64,000 nucleotides of DNA from DATBLE01 sp963791425 (lineage in GTDB: Bacteria; Actinomycetota; Thermoleophilia; Gaiellales; Gaiellaceae), in contig CAWBSE010000004.1 of the NCBI GenBank assembly GCA_963791425.1, positions 496,001 to 560,000 of the forward strand, given 5' to 3'. The position numbers and the translations under genes were made by a program. A model generated the notes under the pieces. The model saw only the letters and a list, made by a program, of their open reading frames with translations, made no database searches and had not been told where the DNA came from. How positions within the stretch are numbered: position 1 is the first letter of the stretch; every line of letters starts with the position of its first letter. Below, in pieces: positions 8,447 through 17,820 of the stretch.

Positions 8447-9154
8447 GTGCGTCGCGCAGCCCTGATCGCTCTGGTCATCGTGCTCGCCGGTTGCGGCGGC
8501 GGGAGCAAGAGCGCCCGGACGACGGCGCCGGTGACGACCGCGCCGGTCACGACCACCTCGGGTGACCCCGGCAAGGCCGCCGCCGACGCGTTCCTCGCGG
8601 CCGCGGCCGCCGGGAATGTCGAGGCGATCTGGGGCATGCTCTCCGTGGCCTCGCAGCGGCGGCTCGGTCCGACCCTCGGCGAGTTCAAGAGCGGCGCCGG
8701 CGGGGAGCTCGCCGACAGCGTCGGCTCGTTCCGCGGCACGAAGGTGATCGTCTCGGAGCGGATCACGCCCGAGTTCGGCGTCGTCGCGATCGACGGACGC
8801 CAGAACGGGAAACCTGCCGTCTACGCCGTCCCGCTGCGCCTGGAGGGCACGAAGTGGAGGCTCGAGCTCGGCAGCCCCGTCAAGGTCAGGCCGATCGGGC
8901 CTGACCCCGGAGCGCACGAGCAGATCGTCGCCCAGGTCGCCGCCGCCGTCTCCGGGCCGGGCGGATCCGGCACCGCCGTCATGTACCTCGACGGTCATAC
9001 CGAGAACCCGAAGGTCGCGGGCACGGCGAGCAACTCGACGCTGTACGCGAACTTCGAGCCCGCGCTCGATCCCGGCCGCCACACGGTCGTCGTCTTTGCG
9101 AGCGACGGGCAGAACGCGGGCGCGACGGCCTGGGATTTCACCGCGGCGAAGTAG
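8447..9154 (+). CDS. Lipoprotein of unknown function
   Basis: A 235-residue predicted lipoprotein starting at GTG 8447, nine bases after uvrC and probably co-transcribed with it. The signal sequence ends in a lipobox, LAGC with Cys16, followed by a Gly/Ser and Thr/Val/Pro-rich linker (residues about 17-45). Such a tether is common in actinobacterial surface lipoproteins. Residues about 48-130 have the length and pattern of an NTF2-like/DUF4878 fold, and the C-terminal part (FEPALDPGRHTVVVFA) looks like a beta-sandwich. No catalytic residues stand out. The ligand is unknown. Confidence 0.75.
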   Translation: MRRAALIALVIVLAGCGGGSKSARTTAPVTTAPVTTTSGDPGKAAADAFLAAAAAGNVEAIWGMLSVASQRRLGPTLGEFKSGAGGELADSVGSFRGTKVIVSERITPEFGVVAIDGRQNGKPAVYAVPLRLEGTKWRLELGSPVKVRPIGPDPGAHEQIVAQVAAAVSGPGGSGTAVMYLDGHTENPKVAGTASNSTLYANFEPALDPGRHTVVVFASDGQNAGATAWDFTAAK

Positions 9155-9157
9155 CGG

Positions 9158-9226
9158 TTAGAAGCCCTTGGGGACCACGAGCACGAGAATCGTGAGCCAC
9201 CCGGCGGCGAGAGCGAGGATACGCAT
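9158..9226 (-). CDS. Possible 22-residue membrane peptide
   Basis: A very short frame on the minus strand from ATG 9226 to TAA 9158, encoding M-R-I-L-A then a hydrophobic helix and ending in VVPKGF. It has the make-up of a single-pass peptide. No clear ribosome-binding site precedes it. An 8-bp inverted repeat (9229-9247) lies directly upstream of its start. It could be chance in GC-rich DNA. Conservation in relatives would be needed to accept it. Confidence 0.25.
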   Translation of the reverse strand: MRILALAAGWLTILVLVVPKGF

Positions 9227-9228
9227 GT

Positions 9229-9247
9229 CTCGACCCTAGGGGTCGAG
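9229..9247. repeat. Inverted repeat CTCGACCC-TAG-GGGTCGAG
   Basis: A perfect 8-bp inverted repeat with a 3-base centre, in the gap between the lipoprotein and esterase genes. There is no T-run, so it is unlikely to be a simple terminator. It could be a protein-binding site upstream of the short frame at 9158-9226. Confidence 0.4.
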
Positions 9248-9300
9248 TGTTAGCGCACGATGAAAACGTGTTAGGGCGCGGTTAAAAGGCAGTAAGTCTT

Positions 9301-10029
9301 CTACCGGGGCTTCTGCGCGGCCTGCCAGGAGCGGTACCAGGCGGTCGCAAACCGGGCGCCCAGGACACGGTAGCCCGGCACGGTGTAGTGATTGCCCTCG
9401 GTCGGCAGGTCGAGGCTGCGTACGAGGCGCGTGTGCGGCAGTTTCGCGGCGACCGCGGCCTGCTGCGCACGGATGCTCGCCTGGGCGTCCTCCAGGCCGG
9501 CGAATGTGCCGATCTGCCCGAGCATGAACGGCACGGTCTCGCCGAAGTCGGCGCGGAACGCGTGGAACACCGGCAGGAAGCCGGCCGTCCAGCCCGCCGC
9601 CTGCTCGACACCGGCGCCGCGCTCGCCCTGGAGGAAGAGGATGCCGGCGACGGTGCCGCCCGCGGCCTTCACCGTCTTGACGCAGGACCGATAGACCGGC
9701 CTGTCGGGCGCCCAGTCCTCGATCCGGGTGGATCCCTTCGCACACATCACGAGCCCGATCCGCCAGGTGGGCTGCCGCTTCAGCACCTGGAGGCCGAACG
9801 TCATCCCCGGGCCGATCCCGCTGCTGGGGTCACTCGGCGGGCCGAGCGGGTCGGAGGCCGTCTGCCACGCGCCGTCGCGCCAGTTCAGGAGGCGTGGGTT
9901 CGTCGGTGACCCGAGGGAGAGCGGGAGGCCACGGCCGACCATGTTCGACTGCCCGGCCAGGACGAACACGCGGATCGGCTGCGCGGCGGCGTCAGCGTCG
10001 GCGTCGGGCAGGAGCGCGGAGCCGGCCAC
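9301..10029 (-). CDS. Secreted SGNH/sialate O-acetylesterase-like carbohydrate esterase
   Basis: A secreted esterase of the SASA (sialate O-acetylesterase, CE6-like) group, expected to remove acetyl groups from glycans. Ser28 sits in VLAGQSNM, the block I nucleophile motif. FLQGER is the block with the oxyanion residues. The C-terminal EGNHYTVPGYRVLG supplies the catalytic His. The start is uncertain. GTG 10029 is the only canonical start close by and gives a short leader. The residues encoded just upstream (RRLRLGLTALAALAV) look like the beginning of a fuller signal peptide, which would need a non-standard start inside the end of pruA. It lies 20 bases after pruA and is probably co-transcribed. 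Confidence 0.75.
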   Translation of the reverse strand: MAGSALLPDADADAAAQPIRVFVLAGQSNMVGRGLPLSLGSPTNPRLLNWRDGAWQTASDPLGPPSDPSSGIGPGMTFGLQVLKRQPTWRIGLVMCAKGSTRIEDWAPDRPVYRSCVKTVKAAGGTVAGILFLQGERGAGVEQAAGWTAGFLPVFHAFRADFGETVPFMLGQIGTFAGLEDAQASIRAQQAAVAAKLPHTRLVRSLDLPTEGNHYTVPGYRVLGARFATAWYRSWQAAQKPR

Positions 10030-10049
10030 GGCGAGGGCGGCGAGGGCGG

Positions 10050-11705
<1,656 letters not shown>

Positions 11706-11708
11706 GAC

Positions 11709-11731
11709 TGGCCATTGTATGGTGATGGCCA
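11709..11731. promoter_or_regulatory. Inverted repeat TGGCCAT...ATGGCCA between divergent genes
   Basis: A perfect 7-bp inverted repeat with a 9-base centre fills the 26-base gap between the GTG of pruA (11705) and the ATG of the alkyltransferase (11732). The gap is too short for two leaders, so both messages are probably leaderless or nearly so. The repeat could be an operator controlling either gene. Confidence 0.35.
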
Positions 11732-12268
11732 ATGCAGGTCGTGCGCTACGCCGCCGGTGACTGGGGCGTGGGGGAGGTCTGGTTCGACGCGGACGGGCTC
11801 CCCGTGTGGCACGAGCTGCCGACGCGGGTGCTCGAGTTCGCTCCCAGCGCAGCCCCCGGCGGGGGGGCCGCGGGCCCCCCGACGATCACGCTATCGAGCT
11901 CCGGCGCACGCGTTCGCAACGGATCCGTGCCGGAACTCGCACGCCGGATCGCCGCCTACTTCGAGGGTGAGCGCGTGGCCTTCGACGACGTCGAGGTCGA
12001 CCTCGAGTGGGCGACGCCGCTGCAGCGGGCGATCGGCGAGGCGCTGCGCGGCGTGCCGTACGCCGAGACCGTCACCTACGGCGAGCTGGCCGCGCTCGCC
12101 GGCCGGCCGCAGGCGCCGCGCGCCGGCGGGTCGTTCTGCGCGCACAACCGCCTGCCGCTGATCTTCCCCTGCCATCGCGTCGTCGCCGCCGGCGGGATCG
12201 GCGGCTACGGCTCGCTCGGCGTCGAGTACAAGCGCCGTCTCCTGGAGCTCGAAGGTGCCACTCTCTGA
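11732..12268 (+). CDS. ogt: Methylated-DNA--protein-cysteine S-methyltransferase
   Basis: A 178-residue suicide repair protein that transfers alkyl groups from O6-alkylguanine in DNA to its own cysteine. The active-site motif FPCHRVV holds Cys147. Upstream are the helix-turn-helix stretch VTYGELAALAGRP and the Asn/Arg of CAHNRLPLI, and downstream GGYGSLGVEYKRRLLELEG completes the domain. The N-terminal half contains a Gly/Pro/Ala-rich low-complexity run near residues 40-50. The final 14 bases overlap the whiA start, so the two are probably translated together. Confidence 0.92.
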   Translation: MQVVRYAAGDWGVGEVWFDADGLPVWHELPTRVLEFAPSAAPGGGAAGPPTITLSSSGARVRNGSVPELARRIAAYFEGERVAFDDVEVDLEWATPLQRAIGEALRGVPYAETVTYGELAALAGRPQAPRAGGSFCAHNRLPLIFPCHRVVAAGGIGGYGSLGVEYKRRLLELEGATL

Positions 12269-13184
12269 CGAGGTCCGGCGCGAGCTCGCCGCGATCGAGC
12301 CGCGGCGCGACTGCGACCGGCTCGCCGAGCTCTCCGGGCTCTTCCACACAGCCGGGAGCCTGCACCTGCGCGGGCACGGCGAGTTCTCCGTCCACCTGGA
12401 CGTCGCCGAGGCGGCGGTCGCCCGGCGGGCGTTCGGGCTGCTACGCACGTTCGGGGTCGAGGCCGAGATCCGCACCTACACGCAGCACGCGTTCGACCGG
12501 CCGACCCGGTACCAGATCCACGTGCCGGGCGGTACGCGGTCGCTCGACGTGCTCGAGCGGGCAGGCGTGCTCTCGGCCACGCACGCGCCGCTCGAGGCGC
12601 CCCCGAAGCGGGTGGTCGGACGCGCCTGCTGCCGCCACGCCTACGTGCGGGGAGCGTTCCTCGGCGGTGGGTCGGTGAGCGGCCCGCGCTCGCCGCATCT
12701 GGAGATCCGGACCTCGAGCCGGGCGGGAGCGGATCTCCTGGTCACCGTGGCTGCGCAGGAAGACGTCACGTTGCGCATCCACGACCGTGGGCGGTATGCG
12801 GCCGCCTATGCAAAGGGCGCCGAGGCGATCGCCGACGTGCTCGCGCTCGCCGGCGCGGGTGACGCCGCGCTGGCGCTCGACGAGCACGCGGTCGTCGGCG
12901 AGGCGAGGGCGCGTGCGAACCGCGTCGCCAACGCCGACCACGCCAATCTCGTGCGGTCGAGCCGCGCTGCGCACCGGCAGATCACGGCCATCCGGGAGCT
13001 CGAGGCCGACGGGCGGCTCGAGCGCCTCGCGCCCCCACTGCGCGAGATCGCGGAGCTGCGGCAGCGCTATCCGTCCGCGTCGCTGCGCGAGTTGGCGGCC
13101 AAATGCCGGCCCCCCTCGACGAAGGCTGCAGCGCACCGTCGCCTGGGCAGGATCGTTGCCCTCACGGGCGACGGCGGGACGTAG
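12255..13184 (+). CDS. whiA: Sporulation/cell-division regulator WhiA
   Basis: A 309-residue DNA-binding protein conserved in Gram-positive bacteria. The N-terminal half (residues about 20-180) is the degenerate LAGLIDADG endonuclease-like fold (GLFHTAGSLHLRG, RGAFLGGGSVS). The C-terminal part (about 215-300) is the WhiA helix-turn-helix (HANLVRSSRAAHRQI, YPSASLRELAAKCRPPSTKAAAHRRL). In streptomycetes it controls sporulation septation; in non-sporulating relatives it affects division and chromosome segregation. The GTG at 12255 overlaps the upstream gene. The glycolysis operon begins 230 bases downstream, the usual whiA-gap-pgk-tpi order, but the usual rapZ-yvcK partners are not here. Confidence 0.95.
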   Translation: MPLSDEVRRELAAIEPRRDCDRLAELSGLFHTAGSLHLRGHGEFSVHLDVAEAAVARRAFGLLRTFGVEAEIRTYTQHAFDRPTRYQIHVPGGTRSLDVLERAGVLSATHAPLEAPPKRVVGRACCRHAYVRGAFLGGGSVSGPRSPHLEIRTSSRAGADLLVTVAAQEDVTLRIHDRGRYAAAYAKGAEAIADVLALAGAGDAALALDEHAVVGEARARANRVANADHANLVRSSRAAHRQITAIRELEADGRLERLAPPLREIAELRQRYPSASLRELAAKCRPPSTKAAAHRRLGRIVALTGDGGT

Positions 13185-13215
13185 CTTTTGACCCTCGGAT
13201 GGGTCATACTCGGCG

Positions 13216-13335
13216 CGGCGGGTCTGCGCTCGTCCGCCGGCGGATTCAGACCCCGTCTGCCGGCTAGGTCCTGAGCGCGGTGCAACCGGAGAGGAGGGTC
13301 GTCCTCGGAGCTTCCTCTCCGGCCCGCCGTTTTTT
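13216..13335 (+). ncRNA. Candidate structured RNA or attenuator ahead of gap
   Basis: About 120 bases whose ends pair: CGGCGGG at 13216-13222 with CCCGCCG at 13323-13329, followed at once by six T (13330-13335). Inside is a 10-bp hairpin, CCGGAGAGGA (13286-13295) with TCCTCTCCGG (13313-13322). There are also competing short stems: TCTG/CAGA, or CAGAC-ccc-GTCTG at 13247-13259, and GAGGA/TCCTC. A CATACT box at 13205-13210 would place a transcript start near 13217. I cannot match it to SRP RNA, 6S, tmRNA or a riboswitch known to me. It may be an independent small RNA, a leader controlling gap, or simply an elaborate whiA terminator. Confidence 0.5.
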
Positions 13336-13415
13336 GTGGCTGACTACTGAATGCCCGCGGCGCTCGCAGGGCTAAACTCGAACCGATAAACCGGACAACC
13401 GACGGGGGAATCGAG

Positions 13416-14441
13416 ATGGCAAAGGTACGGGTGGGCATCAACGGATTCGGGCGCATCGGGCGCAACTTCTTCCGTGCGCACATGCAGCGCGGCGGCGAGT
13501 TCGAGATCGTCGCGGCGAACGACCTCGGCGACGCGAACACGATGGGGCACCTGCTCCAGTACGACTCGGTGCTCGGACCGCTCGGCGAGGACGTGCAGGC
13601 GCAGGACGGCACGCTCAAGGCGGGCGACTTCGAGATCAAGATGTTCGCCGAGCGTGACCCGGCGGCGCTGCCGTGGGGCGACCTCGGCGTGGATGTCGTG
13701 CTCGAGTCGACCGGTTTCTTCACGAAGCGTGAGGACGCGCTGAAGCACATCGAGGCGGGCGCGAAGAAGGTCGTGATCTCGGCCCCGGCGACGGAGCCCG
13801 ACGTCACCCTTGTGCTCGGCGTCAACGACGACATGTACGACCCGGCGGCGCATCACATCGTGTCGAACGCCTCCTGCACGACCAACTGCCTCGGCCCGCT
13901 GGCGAAGGTGATCAATGACTCGTTCGGGATCGAGCAGGGCTTCATGACCACGATCCACGCGTACACGAACGACCAGAACATTCTCGACCTGCCGCACAAG
14001 GACCTGCGGCGCGCCCGCGCGGCGGGGATCAACCTGATCCCGACGTCGACCGGCGCGGCCAAGGCGATCGGCCTCGTGCTGCCGGAGCTCCAGGGCAAGC
14101 TCGACGGCGTCGCGGTCCGGGCGCCTGTCCCGACCGGCTCGGTCGTGGATCTCGCCCTGCTGCTGTCGCAGGAGGTCACACGCGACGAGGTGATCGAGGC
14201 CTATCGCACGGCGGCCGGCGGCCCGCTCGGGAAGTACCTGCAGTTCTCCGACGACCCGCTCGTCTCCACCGACATCGTTCGCTCGCCGTACTCGTGCATC
14301 TTCGACAGCGAGCTGACGATGGCGAACGGGAAGATGGCCAAGGTCTTCGGCTGGTACGACAACGAGTGGGGCTACAGCTGCCGGCTCGTCGACCTGATCG
14401 CGATGATCGGTGCGACGCTCCCGGTCGCCGCAGCCGTCTGA
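13416..14441 (+). CDS. gap: Glyceraldehyde-3-phosphate dehydrogenase, type I
   Basis: A 341-residue NAD-dependent enzyme converting glyceraldehyde 3-phosphate to 1,3-bisphosphoglycerate, cytosolic and tetrameric in its family. The Rossmann motif GINGFGRIGRN is at residues 8-18. The active site SNASCTTNC holds Cys154, and His181 lies in TIHAYTNDQ. The phosphate-binding STGAAKA and the C-terminal WYDNEWGYS are present. The ATG at 13416 follows a GGGGGAAT ribosome-binding site. It is the first gene of gap-pgk-tpiA-gpmI; pgk starts one base after its stop. Confidence 0.98.
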   Translation: MAKVRVGINGFGRIGRNFFRAHMQRGGEFEIVAANDLGDANTMGHLLQYDSVLGPLGEDVQAQDGTLKAGDFEIKMFAERDPAALPWGDLGVDVVLESTGFFTKREDALKHIEAGAKKVVISAPATEPDVTLVLGVNDDMYDPAAHHIVSNASCTTNCLGPLAKVINDSFGIEQGFMTTIHAYTNDQNILDLPHKDLRRARAAGINLIPTSTGAAKAIGLVLPELQGKLDGVAVRAPVPTGSVVDLALLLSQEVTRDEVIEAYRTAAGGPLGKYLQFSDDPLVSTDIVRSPYSCIFDSELTMANGKMAKVFGWYDNEWGYSCRLVDLIAMIGATLPVAAAV

Positions 14442-14442
14442 C

Positions 14443-15486
14443 ATGCACGTCCCGCGCTCCGTCCGCGACGCCGACGTCGGCGGCAAGCGCGTGCTGGTCC
14501 GCGCCGACCTGAACTGCCCGCTTTCGGACGGGCAGGTCGCGGACGACACGCGGATTCGGGCGTCGCTGCCGACCCTGCAGCTGCTGCTGGAGCGGGGTGC
14601 CGCCGAGGTGATCGTCTGCTCGCACCTGGGTCGCCCGAAGGGGCCGGACCCGGCGTTCGAGATCGCCCCGGTCGCCGCCCGGCTTCGCGAGTTGCTCGGC
14701 GACGACGATCGCGTGCGGGTGCTCGAGAACACGCGCTTCGACCCGCGCGAGACCGCAAACGATCCCGAGCTGGCGAAGGAGCTGGCCGCGCAGGCGGACG
14801 TGTACGTCAACGACGCGTTCGGCTCGGCGCACCGTGCGCACGCGTCGACCGAGGGCGTCGCCCATCTCCTGCCGGCCTACGCGGGCCTCCTGCTGGAGCG
14901 CGAGCTCCAGGAGCTCGGGAAGCTGCTGGAAAGCCCGGCGCGCCCGTTCGTGGCGATCGTCGGCGGCGCCAAGGTCGAGGACAAGATCGGCGTGCTGCGC
15001 AGCCTCGCCGAGCGGGCCGACGTCGTGCTCGTCGGCGGAAAGATGGCCGAGGAGATCCGGGTGAGCCCCATCGACGTGCCGGTGAAGCTGCCGTCCGACG
15101 TCGTCGCCGCCGCGGCCTTCGAGGCCGACGCGGAGTCGAAGGTCGTCCCGGCGGATTCGGTGCCCGACGGCTGGCTCGGCCTCGACATCGGCCCGGAAAC
15201 CTCGGCGGGCTACGCGAAGCGGATCGCGATGGCGAAGACGGTGTTCTGGAACGGCCCGATGGGCGTGTTCGAGTGGCCGCGGTTCGCCGAGGGCACCCTC
15301 ACTGTCGCCCGCGCGGTCGCCGAGGCCGACGCGCACACGGTCGTCGGCGGCGGCGACTCCGTCCGCGCGATCGAGGAGGCGGGCCTCGCCGACAGGATCA
15401 GCTGGGTCTCCACGGGAGGCGGCGCCTCGCTGGAGCTGCTCGAGGGCAAGGAACTCCCCGGCGTGACCGCGATCCCGGCAGCGTGA
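14443..15486 (+). CDS. pgk: Phosphoglycerate kinase, compact form
   Basis: Transfers phosphate from 1,3-bisphosphoglycerate to ADP. N-domain substrate residues are clear (RADLNCPL, SHLGRPKG, LENTRF, NDAFGSAHRAHAST), as are the C-domain loops (VGGAKVEDKIG, FWNGPMGVFE, GGGDSVRAI, STGGGASLE). At 347 residues it is clearly shorter than the usual 385-400. Two segments are short: the helix between LLG and VRVLEN (near residue 87), and the helical segment after VGGKMAEE (near 204-212), where about 35 residues of the nucleotide domain are absent. Both sides remain in frame. It is coupled to gap by a one-base spacing, and a hairpin follows before tpiA. Confidence 0.95.
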   Translation: MHVPRSVRDADVGGKRVLVRADLNCPLSDGQVADDTRIRASLPTLQLLLERGAAEVIVCSHLGRPKGPDPAFEIAPVAARLRELLGDDDRVRVLENTRFDPRETANDPELAKELAAQADVYVNDAFGSAHRAHASTEGVAHLLPAYAGLLLERELQELGKLLESPARPFVAIVGGAKVEDKIGVLRSLAERADVVLVGGKMAEEIRVSPIDVPVKLPSDVVAAAAFEADAESKVVPADSVPDGWLGLDIGPETSAGYAKRIAMAKTVFWNGPMGVFEWPRFAEGTLTVARAVAEADAHTVVGGGDSVRAIEEAGLADRISWVSTGGGASLELLEGKELPGVTAIPAA

Positions 15487-15556
15487 TCCTTTGCAGATCG
15501 TCCAGTACGCTATAGACGTGAATTGCAGCGACTTCGAGCCTTTTCCTGGCTCCTTT

Positions 15557-15589
15557 GGTCACGTCCTGTGCCTGGCACCGGACGTGACC
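15557..15589. repeat. 10-bp hairpin with GTGCCTGGCAC core between pgk and tpiA
   Basis: GGTCACGTCC (15557-15566) and GGACGTGACC (15580-15589) form a perfect 10-bp stem around a 13-base loop. The loop itself holds the palindrome GTGCCTGGCAC, which recurs at 58229-58239. No T-run follows. It could stabilise or partly terminate the operon message. A TATAGA box at about 15512 could also start a transcript for tpiA. Confidence 0.5.
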
Positions 15590-15628
15590 GCTCGGGCCAC
15601 GTCCCCGTCTCTCTAGGATCCCGGGACG

Positions 15629-16336
15629 ATGCTCATCGCCGGCAACTGGAAGATGTACAAGGGCCCCGAGGAGACCCACCACTTCTGCCGCGAGTTGCGC
15701 GACCAGTTGGAGTGGGTGGACGGCGTCGACGTGGCGGTCTGCCCGCCGTTCCTCTCGCTCAGCGCGGCCGTCCAGGCGCTGGCAGGAACCGACATCGCCG
15801 TGGCCGCGCAGAACGTCCACTGGGAGGTCGAGGGCGCGTACACCGGCGAGGTCTCCGCGCCGTCGCTGTTCGAGCTCGGCGTCTACGGCGCGATCGTCGG
15901 CCACTCCGAGCGGCGGCAGCTGTTCGGCGAGACCGACGAGGGCGTCGGCAAGCGCGCCACCGCGGCGCTCGAGGCCGGCCTCTGGGTGATCGCCTGCGTC
16001 GGCGAGACCGAGGCCGAGCGCGACGCGGGGCAGATGGAGGACGTGCTCCGCCGCCAGCTCTCCGTGCTCCAGGCGCACGAGCAGCTCGTCGTCGCCTACG
16101 AGCCCGTCTGGGCGATCGGCACCGGCCAGACCGCCACGCCCGACCAGGCGCAGGAAGCACACGCATTCATCCATGGACTGATCGACGTGCCGATCCTCTA
16201 CGGCGGCTCCGTCAAGCCCGACAACGCCGCCGAACTGATGGCCCAACCGGACGTCGACGGCGCACTCGTCGGCGGCGCGTCGCTCGAGGTCGACTCGTTC
16301 GCGGCGATTTGCAAAGCAGCGGCCCCGTCCTCCTAG
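15629..16336 (+). CDS. tpiA: Triosephosphate isomerase
   Basis: A 235-residue TIM-barrel enzyme interconverting dihydroxyacetone phosphate and glyceraldehyde 3-phosphate. Catalytic residues are visible: Asn6 and Lys8 in AGNWKMYK, His92 in VGHSERR, and Glu158 in AYEPVWAIGTG, the last followed by the flexible loop. LYGGSVKPDN binds phosphate. It is slightly short for the family (about 250). The ATG at 15629 is used. The last 28 bases overlap the likely TTG start of gpmI, so translation is probably coupled. Confidence 0.97.
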   Translation: MLIAGNWKMYKGPEETHHFCRELRDQLEWVDGVDVAVCPPFLSLSAAVQALAGTDIAVAAQNVHWEVEGAYTGEVSAPSLFELGVYGAIVGHSERRQLFGETDEGVGKRATAALEAGLWVIACVGETEAERDAGQMEDVLRRQLSVLQAHEQLVVAYEPVWAIGTGQTATPDQAQEAHAFIHGLIDVPILYGGSVKPDNAAELMAQPDVDGALVGGASLEVDSFAAICKAAAPSS

Positions 16337-17757
16337 TGATCCTGGACGGGTGGGGGATCGCCCCGCCCGGCCCCGGCAACGCCGTCGAGCTGGCCGACAC
16401 GCCCGTGTTCGACCGCCTGTGGGCGGAGTTCCCGCACACGACGCTGGAGGCCTCGGGCGAGGCGGTCGGTCTGCCGCCCGGCCAGATGGGCAACTCCGAG
16501 GTCGGCCACCTGACGATCGGCTCGGGCCGGATCCTCTACCAGGACCTGATGCGCGTGAACAAGGCGATCGAGGACGGCTCGCTCTTCGAGAACCCCGCGC
16601 TGCGCGGCGCGTTCGAGCGCGGCCGTAACGTCCACCTGCTCGGCCTCGTCTCGTACGGCGGCGTGCACTCGCACATCGACCACCTCCGTGCGCTGCTCCG
16701 CTTCGCACCGGAGAAGACGTGGATCCACGCGTTCACCGACGGGCGCGACGTCTCGCCGCACGCGGCCGTCCACGACCTCGCCGAGCTGCCGCAGGACCGG
16801 ATCGCCTCCGTCTCGGGCCGTTACTACGCGATGGACCGCGACCAGCGCTGGGACCGCACGGAGCGCGCCTTCGACGCCGTCGTCCGTTCGACCCCTCTCA
16901 CCACGACCGGCCCCGTCGCCTACGTCCAGCAGCAGTACGACGCGGGGATCACCGACGAGTTCGTCGATCCAGTGCACTTCGAGGGGCGTCCCGGGATCGA
17001 GCCGGGCGACACCGTGATCTTCTTCAACTTCCGCCCCGACCGCGCACGCCAGCTCTCGCAGAAGCTGCTCGCGGCCGGGGTCGACCTGACGACGATGACC
17101 CACTACCGCGACGACCTGGACTGCCCGGTCGTCTTCTCGGAGCAGGACGTCCCGAACACGCTGGCCGAGGTGCTCGCCGCGGCCGGCGCGCGCCAGCTGC
17201 ACTGCGCCGAGACCGAGAAGTACGCCCACGTCACCTACTTCTTCAACGGAGGGCGCGAGGAGACATGGCCGGGAGAGCAGCGTGTCCTCGTCCCCTCCCC
17301 GCGTGACGTCGGCACCTACGACCAGAAGCCGGAGATGTCCGCTGCCGAGGTCGCCGCGGACATCGCCGTCGCGATCGGCGACGGCTATCGCTTCGGCATC
17401 GTCAACTTCGCCAACCCGGACATGGTCGGTCACACGGGCTCGATCCCGGCGGCCGTCGCCGCGGTCGAGACGACCGACCGCTGCCTCGGCGAGGTGCTCG
17501 CCGCGGTCGAGCAGGCGGGCGGCGTCGCCCTCGTCACCGCCGACCACGGGAACGCCGAAGTGATGATCGCCCAGGACGGCAGCCCGCAGACGGCGCACAC
17601 CACGAACCCGGTTCCACTGGTCGTCACGAAGGCCGGAATTCGGCTTCGCGAGGGCGGTGAGCTGTCCGATCTCGCCCCGACCTGCCTCGCCCTGCTCGGC
17701 ATTCCGCAGCCGCCGGAGATGACCGGCCGCAGCCTGCTGGCTGAACGCCGGATATGA
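16309..17757 (+). CDS. gpmI: 2,3-bisphosphoglycerate-independent phosphoglycerate mutase
   Basis: A two-metal (Mn) phosphoglycerate mutase of the alkaline-phosphatase superfamily, 482 residues. Asp13 in VILDGWG and Ser63 in GQMGNSEVGH (the phosphorylated serine) are the key N-terminal ligands. HSHIDH, FNFRPDRARQ and the late TADHGNAE and TAHTTNPVP motifs complete the site. The TTG at 16309 is preferred because it keeps the first beta strand (GPVLLVILDG). The GTG at 16336, which overlaps the tpiA stop, would remove it. It is the last gene of the glycolysis operon. Confidence 0.93.
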   Translation: MQSSGPVLLVILDGWGIAPPGPGNAVELADTPVFDRLWAEFPHTTLEASGEAVGLPPGQMGNSEVGHLTIGSGRILYQDLMRVNKAIEDGSLFENPALRGAFERGRNVHLLGLVSYGGVHSHIDHLRALLRFAPEKTWIHAFTDGRDVSPHAAVHDLAELPQDRIASVSGRYYAMDRDQRWDRTERAFDAVVRSTPLTTTGPVAYVQQQYDAGITDEFVDPVHFEGRPGIEPGDTVIFFNFRPDRARQLSQKLLAAGVDLTTMTHYRDDLDCPVVFSEQDVPNTLAEVLAAAGARQLHCAETEKYAHVTYFFNGGREETWPGEQRVLVPSPRDVGTYDQKPEMSAAEVAADIAVAIGDGYRFGIVNFANPDMVGHTGSIPAAVAAVETTDRCLGEVLAAVEQAGGVALVTADHGNAEVMIAQDGSPQTAHTTNPVPLVVTKAGIRLREGGELSDLAPTCLALLGIPQPPEMTGRSLLAERRI

Positions 17758-17820
17758 GCTGCGTAAAGCTTCCGTAAGCGAGGCAGCAACCGCTGAAAGC
17801 GGGGCTATACTCCGGCCACC

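Noticed and set aside
13216..13335. Reading the structured RNA as the 4.5S/SRP RNA
   Set aside because: The conserved domain IV (GGAA loop with its flanking internal loops) is not present and the size and stems differ.
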